DNA of 64,000 bases from Hibiscus mutabilis (taxonomy: Eukaryota; Streptophyta; Magnoliopsida; Malvales; Malvaceae). Under the pieces are notes generated by a model, which did no database searches, was not told the DNA's origin, and saw only the letters and a program-made list of their open reading frames with translations. The stretch is from assembly GCA_019671005.1 (NCBI GenBank), contig CM033714.1:85055909-85119908 (forward strand), in the 5' to 3' direction. The position numbers and the translations under genes are program-made. Below, piece after piece: positions 23,249-35,205 of this stretch (position 1 is its first letter; each line of letters opens with the position of its first letter).

Positions 23249-23337
23249 TAAATAAATAAATGAAAGAAAAAAAAGGGGGAAATTCATCTCAAATTCACCA
23301 GTACAAAGATTACAAGTAGAGGATCTATCTAAATCAT

Positions 23338-25510
23338 GGACAATTCTACGGTAAATGTCATGTACCGCAATGTACCACTATTTATATGTACATCAATGTA
23401 CCATTATTTATATGTACTGCAATGTACCATTAACTATTTTAATTAGTTTCGAAATCCTAAGGACCGAAACTGTTATTATCCCTTTTTAAAATAAAATCTT
23501 AAAAAATTATATTATTTTTTTCATATTTTTTTAATTCAAAAAACAATTAAACTTTTATTACTATAATAATTCCTACCTTCATTTTAATTTAAGGGTAAAG
23601 TTCACAAATAGTCACTAAACTTTAATCAATTATTCAATTTGGTAACCAAACTTTCAATTGCTTCAATGTTAGTATTAAACTTTTAGTTTTGTTTCAATTT
23701 GACCACTGACCCGTTAACAACATTTAAAAAGGCGATGTGGCTGTTAAAATATTTTTTATAATAACACATTTAGTCCTCCACGTTTATACATTCAAACAAT
23801 TTAGTCTTAATTCGAAGGAAATAATAAATTTAACCCTATTTTTAATTATAGTATTTTATTTTGATCCCTCAATTATAACTATTGTTATCTTTTTTATCAA
23901 CAAAGTAATTATGATTTATTAGAACGAATCATACAAACTTAAACATGGTCATAAGCCTCGTTAAAAACCTCCCTAAACCTAAATGGAGGAAAAGAGTACA
24001 CCATGGCCATGTGATAAAAGTTCCAAACACCAAGCAATAGCCAAGCACCATGTGACACAAAGCACAACAATAGCCCAATCCCCAATATACCACCCAAACA
24101 TCTTTTGACAAGGAAAAAAATGCAAACAAAGCCACCATCCCAACACATCAACAAGACACAAGGCTGCTTAACGTCAAACCCCAAGCACAAAGCATTGTGC
24201 CCCAACAACATTATCACTCAAAACCATTCGAGAAAAAGGTCGAACAATAATGTTATCTTGTCCCTCCCAATCCCAAATATACTCAATCAATCCTTTTAAA
24301 ATTTCATAAAGATTAATTAAATTATTATTATGTAAAGAGAAAATTAAGTATATTTTTTAAAATTGATACTTGAATTTTTAAAATTGTTATTAGGCCACCA
24401 AAAACACATATATTTGTTATTATGCGTATTCAATTATACATAATAAAAAGGAAAAAATAAGTATATTTTTTAAAATTAATACTTAAATTTTTTTATAAAA
24501 TAATTTAATTAATTTATATAGCATCCATTAGCATCCAATAATCTAAGAGATAGTAATTAGCTCGCTGATAGCTTGGCCAAAAGAAGAAGTATTTGTGTGG
24601 TTGATTTCATCAGTTTTGCCTCGGAATAATGGTGTCATTTTGTCTCGTATGGTCCTTTGGTAGATTTTAGATTGGCTTTTTTGTGCTAGTCATACAACCT
24701 TGTTTGAATCTTTATAATATTTTTGGATGCTGTTATTTTGAGTTGTAAGGCCTGCAATAAGCACTAACACTGTGTACTATTTTTCCTCCATTTAGGTTTT
24801 AGGGAGATTTTTAACGAGGCCAGTGTTTTTATTTTTAACCAAATCAATAAAATTCTTTCTTTCAAAAAAACATCTAGTAATCTAACTCTAAATTTTAATT
24901 TAGTAATAAAGTGATTCATTTCAATTTTTAAAGGATAGATTGGTCATGGTTGAGATTGGAAGGGACAAGATAACATTAGTTATAATTGAAGGATCAAAAT
25001 AAAATATTAAATTATCTTTAATTAAAAATAGGGTCAAATTGAAATAATAAGGGTTAAATTTATTATTTCTTTCAAATTAGGACTAAATTGTTTAAATGTG
25101 TAAACGTATAAGACTAAATGTGTTATTATACAAAATATTTTAACAACCACATCACCTTTTAATAGTTGTTAACGGGTTAGTGGCTAAATTGAAACAAAAC
25201 TAAAAATTTAATGGTAACATTGAAGCAATTAGAAGTTTAGTTACCAAATTGAATAATTGATCAAAATTTAGTGACCCTTTGTGACTTTACCTTTAAATTA
25301 AAGTGAATGTAGGAATTATTAAATTAATAAAAGTTTAATTATTTTTAAATTAAAAAATAATATAAAAATTACTTTTTAAAATTTTATTCTAAAAAAATAT
25401 AACAATTTCGATTTCTAGAATTTTAAAACTAATTAAAATAGTTAATAATACATTAAATACATATAAATAATAGTAAATTGTGGTATATGTCATTTTCTTT
25501 ACAATTATCC
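23338..25510. mobile_element. Large foldback element, about 570-bp inverted ends, carrying retroposon pieces
   Basis: The left arm (GGACAATTCTACGGTAAATG...) and the right arm in reverse complement (GGATAATTGTAAAGAAAATG...) match for about 570 bp, including ATTGCTTCAATGTTA, CACATTTAGTC and TTTTTAATTA. Flanks are CTAAATCAT and TTAAATCAT (8 of 9). The 1-kb centre contains two fragments resembling the 3' end of plant LINEs (ATTTAGGTTTTAGGGAGATT then TTTTTAACGAGGC), one on each strand, near 23955-23990 (minus) and 24790-24860 (plus, with an A-rich end). No transposase ORF. The length of duplication favours a Mutator-like element. Confidence 0.75.
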
Positions 25511-25519
25511 TTAAATCAT

Positions 25520-25947
25520 TAATTGGTGTATTTCTGTATTATCGGTGGGTGGTTGAAGCAATCTCCAATGCTTTTTATCTGTTGAAAACAGCTCTTTTAG
25601 ATCAGATTTTTCAACGACATCTCCAAAGAAAGAGATAAATAACAATGCTAAAATAAGTTAAAAAGAAGAGAAAAATCAAAGCAGAAGAAACAGCAGCAAG
25701 AAAAATGAACAGATTCCCAATTTCTACCTTTTGTTTTTTAAACTGAAAATAACCCAACTTGTCCCCTTCTCTTACTCCTGTTGTTCTGGATAATCCAGGT
25801 TGCCCTTTAAATACCCTTTGCTTTGGTGAGTTTTTGGAACACATTCCTTCATTGTTGTTGAGTAACAAAAGCTAATACAACACAATCTCCTCTGTTTCTT
25901 TTCTTCAGTTGTTTTGTTCATTTTCTTGTTGTAAAAACTTAGCAACC
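25520..25947. promoter_or_regulatory. Upstream region and leader of the NIP aquaporin gene
   Basis: Short space between the foldback element and the aquaporin start codon; a pyrimidine-rich leader (CTCCTCTGTTTCTTTTCTTC) precedes the ATG by about 50 bp. The foldback element ends only about 440 bp upstream of the start codon. No certain TATA box identified. Confidence 0.35.
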
Positions 25948-27200
25948 ATGGCTGAGAACTCCGGGAGTGATGGAAATCATGGAGTAGTTTTCAATGTCGA
26001 AGCCGAAGCCAATCGAAATCCGCCTCCGTCAGCCACCGACGTCGGTTTTACCGTTCCTTTCATGCAGAAGGTAACTATATACACATATATAATGTGTGTC
26101 TGTGTTTGTATGATTATAATCCCAAACTTGTTATTGATATCCTTGAAAATTTACAGCTGATGGCAGAGGTGTTGGGGACATATTTCTTGATATTTGCCGG
26201 TTGTGCATCGGTGGTGGTGAATGTAAACAATGGGAAAGTGGTTTCACTGCCTGGGATTTCTATAGTTTGGGGATTGGCCGTCATGGTCTTGGTTTATTCC
26301 GTGGGTCACATATCGGTGCCCATTTCAACCCTGCTGTTACCATTGCTTTTGCTACATGCAAAAGATTTCCTCTCAAACAGGTTACCATTGTTTTTTAATT
26401 TCAGTCCAAGGCAATGTTCAAGTTTTTAATGGTTTAATTTGATATGATTTGATATTCTTTGTCCATGTAGGTGCCAGCTTATATAACAGCTCAAGTTTTC
26501 GGATCAACCATGGCAGCTGGAACACTTCGTCTTCTCTTTAGTGGACCGCATGACGTCTTCGCCGGGACAGCGCCGCAAGGGTCGTATTTGCAGGCCTTTG
26601 TGATCGAGTTCATTATCACTTTTTACCTCATGTTCGTTATATCCGGCGTTGCCACCGATAACAGAGCTGTACGTTGTATCTATTAATGCTATAGATAATT
26701 ATCCTATATACGTTTCAATTCTAGATAAGGTTACAAATGACAGTGAATTCAGTGTTATCCAAATCTCTGATACGTTTGAATTAAATATATACAGATTGGA
26801 GAACTTGCTGGACTTGCTGTTGGGGCTACTGTGCTGCTTAATGTGATGTTTGCTGGGTATTTAATTTGTTTCCCTTACCTATTTAGACTCGGTCTTACCA
26901 AAATTTCTGCCACAGATATAACTAACAAATCTTAAAGAAAACAAACCCACGGTCAAACTAAACTAAGCTTACTTTGTGTTCGGCAGGCCAATTACCGGAG
27001 CATCAATGAACCCGGCAAGGAGCTTGGGACCGGCAATAGTCTGGCATCATTACAGGGGACTATGGGTATACCTTACCGCACCGATTATTGGGGCAGTGGC
27101 GGGCGCTTGGGCTTATAACGTGGTGAGGTACACCGACAAGTCATTGCGGGAGATTACCAAGAGTGCTTCTTTTCTCAAGGGTTCACGTGATTCCGGTTAG
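25948..27200 (+). CDS. NIP1: NIP1-type aquaporin with a one-base deletion in exon 2
   Basis: Five exons with GT..AG junctions: 25948-26070, 26157-26380, 26471-26668, 26795-26856, 26987-27200. About 272-273 residues. NOD26-like intrinsic proteins are membrane channels for water, glycerol and metalloids. Visible: cytosolic N terminus MAENSGSDGNHG, helices LMAEVLGTYFLIFAG and ISIVWGLAVMVLVYSVGHIS, first NPA box (GAHFNPAV), second NPA box (ASMNPARSLGPA), and a basic tail SLREITKSASFLKGS with a phosphorylatable serine as in NOD26. The Trp of IVWG plus the Ala and Arg at the two loops fit the class I NIP filter. Exon 2 is 224 bp instead of 225: TCG at 26313-26315 should be two codons (TCx GGT), so the frame breaks just before the first NPA box. 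Everything else is intact, so this is either a very young null allele or an assembly error. Confidence 0.88.
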
Positions 27201-29639
27201 AATTTATGCCAAGATCGGAACGTACTTAGGTCTTTTTAGCTTCTTGTTTATGTAAAACCACAATGTAAAACGTTCATTTCTGCATTGTTTTCTTAATTAA
27301 TCTATTTATAAATAAATTCCGACTTTGAAATCTTATTGAGAATTCAACATATAATCAAACTAACAATAGATCGAAAAATTTAACCTTATCCGAACAAGAG
27401 TATGGATAATAGATTTTCAATTGATTCGACATGATGCGAAGTCAATATAGTTGCTGATGGTCTTGCTAAATTTACAAGTTCCCTAGATGATTTATTGTCC
27501 ATTTTTGAATATGCACCTGATTTCTTAGGAGATATATTATATAGGGACTTACATGGTCCCTATACTTACGTTTAGTTTCAAGTTAATGTAGCAGCCTTCG
27601 ATCCTCCTTTCGATTCAAAAGAAGGAAAAAGACTCAAATTTAGTACAGGAGTTTATCAACTTTAATATTTATTTATTTTATAATTAAAGGATCGATTTAT
27701 TAATCTTACTAAATCAACTCATTTCAGAAAACACCATTTTTTCTCAACAATGTCTTTACCATATTTATCCAATTAATTATGAAATTAGATAAGAACATAT
27801 TTGAAAGGAAATTATTTTACATACCAGTCCTATGTTAGATCATCAAAAATCATGTGAACAAAAACATAAAAAGACAAACAACTTCCAAAACATGTGAAGA
27901 AAGAAAAGATAATTTGGAAATGGATAAGATTAACATTTGGAAAAATAAAAAGGCATGTTATGATCATAAGCATCAGATGAGATCACAAGGTTCCTGTTTG
28001 GAAGGTGTTGATAGAATTGCAGTCTGCTGCCATGGATAGCTTATTCAAGCTGGGTCGAGATCATGAATTTAAATAGCTCTCTCATGATCCAATTTTAAAG
28101 ATTCATAAAAAATTCGAACACCGTTTTTGGAATTTAAATTATGATCTAACGAATAATCTTACTAAACAACATATTTTTTTTTTGAAAATTTACATAATAA
28201 TAGTCTTTAGCAAAATTATGAATACCATGTTTACTTGAAGTAATCGCGATAAATGAAATTCTTGCAAAAGGCCATTTTTTAAATCCGTGGTTGAAATTAT
28301 TTTACATACCAGTTATATGTTAGATCATCAAAATCATGTAAACTAAAACATAAAAAGACGAACAAGTTCCAAAAACATGTGAAGAAAGAAAGGATAATTC
28401 GGAAATGAATAAGATTAACTTTTAATAAAAATAAAATCATGATACGTGTGTCATTAGTTATAAAGTGACATGTATGCATCTTTGAGACCTGAAGCTAAAG
28501 TTTTGTTTAAATATAAAATAGCTAGTATAATTTTAAAGTTTTTTCCATTATCGGAAACAAGAGTAAACATTCGATCAAATATTATTTTTTTGAGTTATTA
28601 GCCTTATTTTATAATTTTAATTTATTTTATAATATTAAAGTTTTTTTTTTCATTATCAGACAAAATTACACTAGTTACTAAATTTTGAGTTATTCGAAGT
28701 CGAGATTAGGACCGTAAATAACATATGATATGCTATTTGAGATAAACACAATCAAAGCTCAACACAATTTTAAATCCGTGGTTGAGATTGATTCCTGCAT
28801 GGCATGAGGTTTCTGCAATTCTCAGAAGTAATCGATTTGATTACCGATTTATAAACAATCGATTTTTATTATATTGTGAATTAAAATCTAAATTGTTAAA
28901 CCATTAAAAAAAAAATATAAACCCTAACATAAGTCAACCTTAAAATATAAATCACATATTCTAAAGATTTTAAAATCATGATGCGTCACGCGTTATTAAT
29001 TATAGAACGACATGTATGCATCTTTGAAACCTTAAACTAAAGTTTTGTTTAAATATGAAATAACTAGTATAATTTTAAAGTTTTTTCCATTATCGAAAAT
29101 TGGAGTAAACATTCAATCAAATAGTAATTTTTTTGAGTTAGTTGTCTTATTTTATAACAAAAAATTTATTTAATACATATGTATTCTTTTCATACAAAAT
29201 TAACTTTGATCTACTAATTACTAAAATTTTTAAATTATTCAAAATTGAAGATGATATTCCTCGCTTGCATAATTCGGTTTTAGAAGGGATCCTCCCTTAA
29301 GTTTTCAATGAAAACATCGTTACCATAGGCTATGGGCCGCACAATGAATTTCCATTTATTTTTGTGTTCTAAAATTCTTAGGATACAACATCTTTTGGTA
29401 GAGTAAAAGTCTTATTGCTTCCAGTTCCACTATCAATGTGGAACTTTCTAAAATTTTCACGTAACTAAAGACAAAGCATAACTCCCATTTATAGGTAAAG
29501 ATCCACTTGTTCCTTATTTTTCTTATTAATGTGGGACCTTTTACTTTTACATTTACAAAATCAACCATAAATTGAAGAAACAGATTAGGCTAATGACTAT
29601 TAAAATTTATTCAAATATGTTTTACAATAGACTTAACCA
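27201..29639. other. Spacer with two sets of local direct duplications
   Basis: After the aquaporin 3'UTR, a block of about 140 bp at 27810-27950 (TTATTTTACATACCAGTCC...) recurs at about 28290-28430. A block of about 180 bp at 28435-28620 (AAAATCATGATACGTGTGTC...) recurs at about 28972-29155. Copies are diverged by point changes. No gene recognised. Confidence 0.6.
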
Positions 29640-30875
29640 AATGATAATAGAAGAGTAATAACAATCATTGCAGCTCGAGTTGCTTTATTCCCATTTCCTG
29701 CAAAAAAAAAAAAAAAAAAAGAATGGTGTCATTCTAATGAACTTACATATAATAAATATTCAGATAAACTTAACAGGTGACCATTTTCTATAGAAAATTT
29801 TTGTCCCTAAATAGTTGTTTCCAAGTTTTCAGATGAATTTGAGCAATGACCAGTTTTATAAACATAATTCTTTTGTCATGAGGCAGGACGACAGGGTCCG
29901 AGCATGAGCTTGAAATTTTCTGAAATGAAATGGCCCCTTTAGATTTAAAAAAAAAAAGTACATAATAGTATTAAATTCAACCAAACAACCCCTAGTTCAA
30001 TAGAGAATTAACATTAAAACAAGAGAAAGAAGTTCAACAGGGAGACAGGATTGATTTTTACCTCTATTCAGGGTCGGAAATGGTGTTGGAGGTGTTGAAG
30101 ACGACAGCAGAGGAACCGCAGTTCGAATATAAAATGGGTTAGATTCAAACCTCAAGACACAGTTTGGTCTAAGAACCCTGCATCCCATTCTTCCATAGCA
30201 ACAATTTTGAAGCTCATCCCGAGCGTACTGTAGACAAGTAGTGCAATTCGCTCATCCAATCAGGAGTACACTGCACTGTAGCGTACACCCTTTCCGGGTT
30301 ACCACTACCAGCCGATGCATTACCAGCTGCATACTTGCGAACAGGATCGGCAGTTGCAGCCTCGTTGCTAAGGTTAACCAGTAAATCGCTTAACGCGCGA
30401 TTGAACTGATCAGGGTTCGACGCATTCCTCGGGTTGAATACGCGCAAGTGCGAGGATCGTTCTCCAGCCGCCCGTACAGGTCTCGGTTGGCATACCGCAC
30501 CAAACAATTTTGGGACCAAGCAGTGGCGGCCTTGTTGAAGGGACATAATTGCCTGAGCTCGGTCGCGGTGTAGTTGAGGCAAGTGTTGCAATCGGTTTGG
30601 TTCATGTCACCCCTGCAAAGTGCGATTAAGTGAACTTGGTCGGGGGTTTCACCAGCGGAGAGATTGAAAAATCCGTAATTGAAGTCTGTAAGAGTGGAGA
30701 ATCGAGAGATGATGCTATTGAGGTTGTTTTCGTAGGCGCTGTTTGCGGTGTAATTTCCGGATGTTTCATTACAGATGCGCACAAGATAAACATCAACACC
30801 AGGAGGCTGTGAAAGAGCAACAACAGCAAGGGAAAGAAGAAGTGAAGAAAGAAACAGAGATGTTGAAGTCCCCAT
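29640..30875 (-). pseudogene. Cysteine-rich receptor-like kinase (CRK), truncated and frameshifted
   Basis: Ectodomain part of a DUF26 receptor kinase. ATG at 30875 starts a signal peptide (MGTSTSLFLSSLLLSLAVVA), then the first DUF26/Gnk2 domain with C-x8-C-x2-C (CRGDMNQTDCNTC) and RLENDPRTC. Here TGCGCGTA replaces TGCGTA, a two-base gain that changes frame. NASNPDQFNRALSDLL continues in the new frame, and the second DUF26 domain shifts again after CTPDWMSELHY, resuming at TTCLQYARDELQNCCYG and MGCRVLRPNCVLRFE. The first exon ends at about 30062 (donor GTAAAA). An exon start with a membrane-segment beginning (GNGNKATRAAMIVITLLL) follows at 29697 but hits a stop, and no kinase domain is present. 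CRKs are plasma-membrane receptors tied to redox and defence signalling; this copy is dead. Closest relative in the window is at 55566-58178. Confidence 0.88.
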
Positions 30876-32169
30876 TGCCCACCTTCACTATTTTTGGCCA
30901 ATGGACCTATTATATTTTGTTCGGGTCATGCCTGAAATTTACATTCTTATAGAAAAAAAAAAAGAAAAAAATGCGTTTGAATTAAATTAAATTAAATTAC
31001 GAAATTTATTAATGAATTTTATCATTTGTTAATTGGTTCAAATAACAGCTTATCAAAATTAATGTAGTTTTTTTATCATTTGTTTAAATTTTGGGTTTAA
31101 GAACCCGTAAGAGTAAATTTTCTTTTCTGGTAAAAATTGTTCCAAAAAAATCAGTTACAAAAAGCAAGTCAACACATTTCAAATAGTGTTTTGAATTGGG
31201 TCACTCAATTATCAAGGCTTCCAATTTATTCCCTAGTATTAAATAATTTAAAACTTTAGTCACTCAACTGTGGGCTTATTTAGGGGAAAAAATAATTATT
31301 TCAAAAAATGAAAAATGTTCCACACCAAAAATTATTTAGAAAAATGATTATTTTTTACAATTCAAAAAAGGGAAGTCGTCTTCAGCTGTCGACAATTTTA
31401 GTTTTTTTTTTTTTTGTATTTTGAGAATAAAAAGAATTAAAATTAGAAAGATTAAAATGAAATTTTCAAAAATTGACACAAATTTACTATAACTGTATAA
31501 TTATATTGCATTATGAAACCATGTGTAAATTTACTTTATTTTGAAATATTTCGTTTTGGTCCTGCAGTAAAATTATAGGGACCCAATCAAAAGGAAAATA
31601 AAATTACAAGGGATCAAAAAAAAAAATTTTCATAATACATTAAAAGTACACATATCAAATCTTTATGAACAATGATATATCTGTATAGAGAAATTAATTT
31701 TTTAAGCCCGACAGGTAATAAAAGATCGAAGTCAAAGAGCTATTTTTTCATAAAAGTTGAAAAATTAAAATTGAAGGTCAAAACGGTATTTTTAGGATGA
31801 AAACGACGATAAGGTGATTACATCTTCTTGTCCGTGTATAGATCTTAAAAAGTTACATAGATTCAAAAAATTCACCTCAATCGAACACACGACACACGAG
31901 CATAAAGTTATAGTTTTTTTTTAAAGTTTTGCAGTATACTCATAATACTAATATAATTTAAATAATTTATGAAAAATTTATTTTAGTCCCTAAAATGCAA
32001 AAAAAAAAAATTCAATAATTAAGGAAAGCACATTGTTTATATAAAAGGAAAACACGCGTTTTGGTTTAAGTATTTTTATATTTTTTGCTTTAGTCACTCT
32101 AATTTTAATTATTTTCCTTTTACTCCCAAAATGCAAAAAGTGGCCTAAAGTCACTAGTAGTTGTCGACG
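30876..32169. other. AT-rich spacer
   Basis: Upstream flank of the CRK relic and AT-rich DNA with phrases such as TAGTCACTCAACTGTGGGC and TTTAGTCCCTAAAATGC, typical of eroded foldback elements; none could be bounded. Confidence 0.45.
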
Positions 32170-32665
32170 ATTAGGGGTGAGCATTAGATCGAGTCAAGTA
32201 GAGTAAAAAAAAAAATTAAGTTGGTCGAGTTGATAAGTTCTATTGTATAACTCAAACCTTATTTAAAATTGTTTAGAGTTGGGTTTGTATAATTCAAGTT
32301 GAGTCAAGTCGACTCGAGTTGTTCGATTTTCTATTCAAATTTAATAGTTAATAATTATGATGTTATAGTACTAACTGATTCCAATTTAAGTTGTTTATTA
32401 TATTTGTATACAATATACATGTATATTTCTTCATATGTGGTATACATATATTAGATAAAGTTGAGAGACTCAACTCAAACTTAAAAATCAATCCACCAAT
32501 TATTAAAAAATTTGAGTTATTTGAAATCTCATTTTATAATTCAAACTTGATTTGAAGATTTTTCGAGTCGTGTTTATGAAATTACGATTCAAATCATGTT
32601 GGGTCGACTCGAAATGTTTGATTTTTTCAAATCAAATTTTACTCAACTTTACTGACGACTCCTAT
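32170..32665. mobile_element. Inverted-repeat MITE, GAGTTGAGTC-type
   Basis: Starts TTAGGGGTGAGCATTAGATC and ends near AACTTTACTGACGACTCCTA; the halves are inverted relatives (GTCAAGTCGACTCGAGTT / GTTGGGTCGACTCGAAATG). A relative is at 37918-38417. Non-coding; target duplication not resolved. Confidence 0.6.
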
Positions 32666-34684
32666 GACCTATCCCATGATAATCGTTGTTAGACAAATGC
32701 GACTCTCCTTTCGTACCGTAGACAATATTTTCTTTAAATAAAGGCTTAACCACAAAATAAGTGTCCTAGCTATGCCTCTTTTTTACAATAGGTGCCTAAA
32801 GTATTTTTTGGCTGAAATAGGCGCCTAAAATTTCATTTTGACTATTAAATCTTGATAGTTTTTTTTATATGTTAGTGCAGTGCATCGTGTTAAAATGTTT
32901 TTACTTGACATTTTTATTTTTTTATTTTATTTAAAAATTCTTTAAAGGTTCTAAAATTTATAAAAAAACTTGTAAAATATATAAAAATTATTTTTTTTAA
33001 AAAATATGTAAATGCAATATGATAGAACTGTAGTATAACATGTGCCGATAATATTTAAAGAAAAAATATCAAAATTGGTCAACATGCTTACTTTATTAAA
33101 TTTCTTAGTTCAAGAGCTTAATTGATTAAATTTCTTAATTTAAATACTTAACTAGATAAAAAAATTAAAAACTTAATTGATTTTTTTCTCAAAAATTCAT
33201 GAAATTTTTACGCCTCTCTAATCCTAAAAAATATTAACATTGCCATGTTTCCTAAACAGTAGATTATTGAGCTTGACCTAAAGTAAGTCAACTAGTCAAC
33301 CTATTACTTTCTTCTATAGTCGGCCTAAAGTAAGTCAACTAGTCTATAACGAAAATTCCACACGTTAAAACTTTAGTGCCTTGCTAGGAATTTCTATTAT
33401 TAAATGTGGATATTGGAAAAAAGTGCGAAGTAAGGAAACTATATTACTTTTAATACATATTTGGTATATGTTACATCGATTTTATTACAAGAACGATCAC
33501 TTTAATTTAATTAATTAATTTATTTTTTAAAGCTTTTTATATTTTTAAAAAAACTTTTTTATTTATATTTCTAAAATTTGTTTAAATAATCGTATTATTA
33601 AATAAAAACAGCATCAATATTTTTGTTTAATACATATTTTGGCGTCTATACTATAGTGAAATTCTCACTTTATCACTTACTATAGTGAAATTCGCCATTA
33701 ACTTTCATTTAATATATTATCTCGGCCTCATATTATTAACGTTAACAAAACTGATGTGCTATTCAAAAAAAAAAAAAAAACTGATGTGGGCCAATAAAAT
33801 GCTACTATATGTTAAAACAGTTAAACATAGGCTATGCTTGGAAAACAAATATGAGATTTTTAATTTTTCTTTTTTTGCATTTTTATTGTTTTTATTTTTT
33901 AAAAAAGTTAAACATAGGCTATGCTTGGAAATTAGCTGATAGCATTAGCTAATTTGACTAGCGGATTGCATTAGTTGATTGTATAAAAGTACTTGGTAAA
34001 ATTAACTGATAACCGATAGCTGTTTGATTATTTGAACAAGTAAAATGACATATAAGGACATGATTATAATTGATATTTTTTGAATAATTTATTAGTTATT
34101 AACATTTTGTATCTATTAATATTAATTAGATTATGAAAATTAAATTTTTTAATATCATTACTGAGCATATATGACGATGTACATACTAATTTTTTATTTG
34201 TGAAATTATATTTTTTAATAATTATAAAATTTAGACTTATATATTAATTTTTTATATAAGTTATATTTTTAATATAATATTATTAATTATTAAATCTATA
34301 TGTATTTATTAATTAATATATTAATTTCTTATTTATGAAATTATTTTTTAAAAATTTTATTAGTTAATCAAATTTATGTTATTTAGAGAAATTTTTTATA
34401 ATTATCTAGGAAAAAATAGTGTTTACAATTTTTTTATCCAAACCTCTTACTAAAAGGAGCTTTTTTAGAATGAGAGGTTTCGCCTTAATCCGCTATTAGA
34501 ATCCTCTATTTACCAAACAACTAAATTAGCGGATTTGAATGGTTAAACCTCTAAAAATGCTTCAAATGTCTAATTTTAGCTCAAAAATATTTGCCGATCT
34601 AATATAGAAAGACACTTTGAACTTCAAATTAGCTCAAAAATTCTTTTATTCAAGGTGAATTGAAACATCTAATTTTAGCTCATT
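32666..34684. other. AT-rich spacer with repeat fragments
   Basis: Includes the relative of 17241-17751 at about 32740-33240, a reversed fragment of the 41-kb repeat at about 33340-33400 (AATTCCACACGTTAAAACTT ... CTAGGAATTTCTAT), a roughly 88-bp tandem copy of GTTAAACATAGGCTATGCTT (33818 and 33906), and a possible MITE at about 33925-34530. No gene recognised. Confidence 0.5.
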
Positions 34685-35205
34685 GAGACAACATAATCCG
34701 AGTCGGATTTTTCCAATTTATAAAACTGTTTTATTCTACCGGCGATAGTTGTGGTTAGTCTAACCAGAAAACTGAAATTCAAAAATTGATTTTGGATTAT
34801 CGGTTTACCGGAGAGAAAAACAAGTTACAAGGGTTGGGCCTTGTAGACTGTAACCAGCATGTATCCGGAGTAAAATCCTTTTTCGATGATCAGATTGAAT
34901 TGAAGCTAAGCAAAGCTTGAGGCTAATTTATTTAATTAATTTTCTTCTCAAAAATATTTGCTTCTGTCATTTTCTCCAAATTTGTTTTTATTATTTTACC
35001 TTAGTTTCTAGTCTATCAAAACCTCCCATTATTTTTTCACTAAATTCAGAATTAAAATCTCTTTACATTATAAGCTCCATAGTCCATGTGGATCGACCAT
35101 TCTTCTCTCTATACTACGTTATTTATACTCATTTGAGATTAAGGAATATTTATTTGACAATATACGACGCTTGTCAAGTACTCACATTATCCCCTTGCAT
35201 TTAAA
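34685..35205 (+). repeat. Retroelement-derived repeat, copy A
   Basis: About 520 bp sharing GAGACAACATA.TCCGAGTC, GTTACAAGGGTTG, CATGTATCCGGAGTAAAA, CTCCATAGTCC.TGTGGATCG and GACAATATACGACGCTTGTC with segments inside the tandem array at 39560, 41955 and 44345. The style (pre-junction text with a GATCGACC phrase) resembles the end of a Ty3/gypsy-type LTR, but this is an inference. It reads through to TACTCACATTATCCCC, as does the array's last copy. Confidence 0.6.

Noticed and set aside
23929..24217. Cysteine- and tryptophan-rich minus-strand ORFs
   Set aside because: Lie in a LINE-tail-bearing foldback core and look like chance frames; no signal peptide or family match.
29700..29720. Poly(A) run as a possible processed-gene tail
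   Set aside because: It sits just before the acceptor of the CRK membrane exon on the minus strand and is better read as an expanded pyrimidine tract.
33925..34530. PIF/Harbinger or hAT MITE around the GCTTGGAAATTAGCTGATAG text
   Set aside because: Some inverted similarity exists (TTGGTAAA, TTAGCGGATT), but ends and target duplication could not be matched well enough to call.
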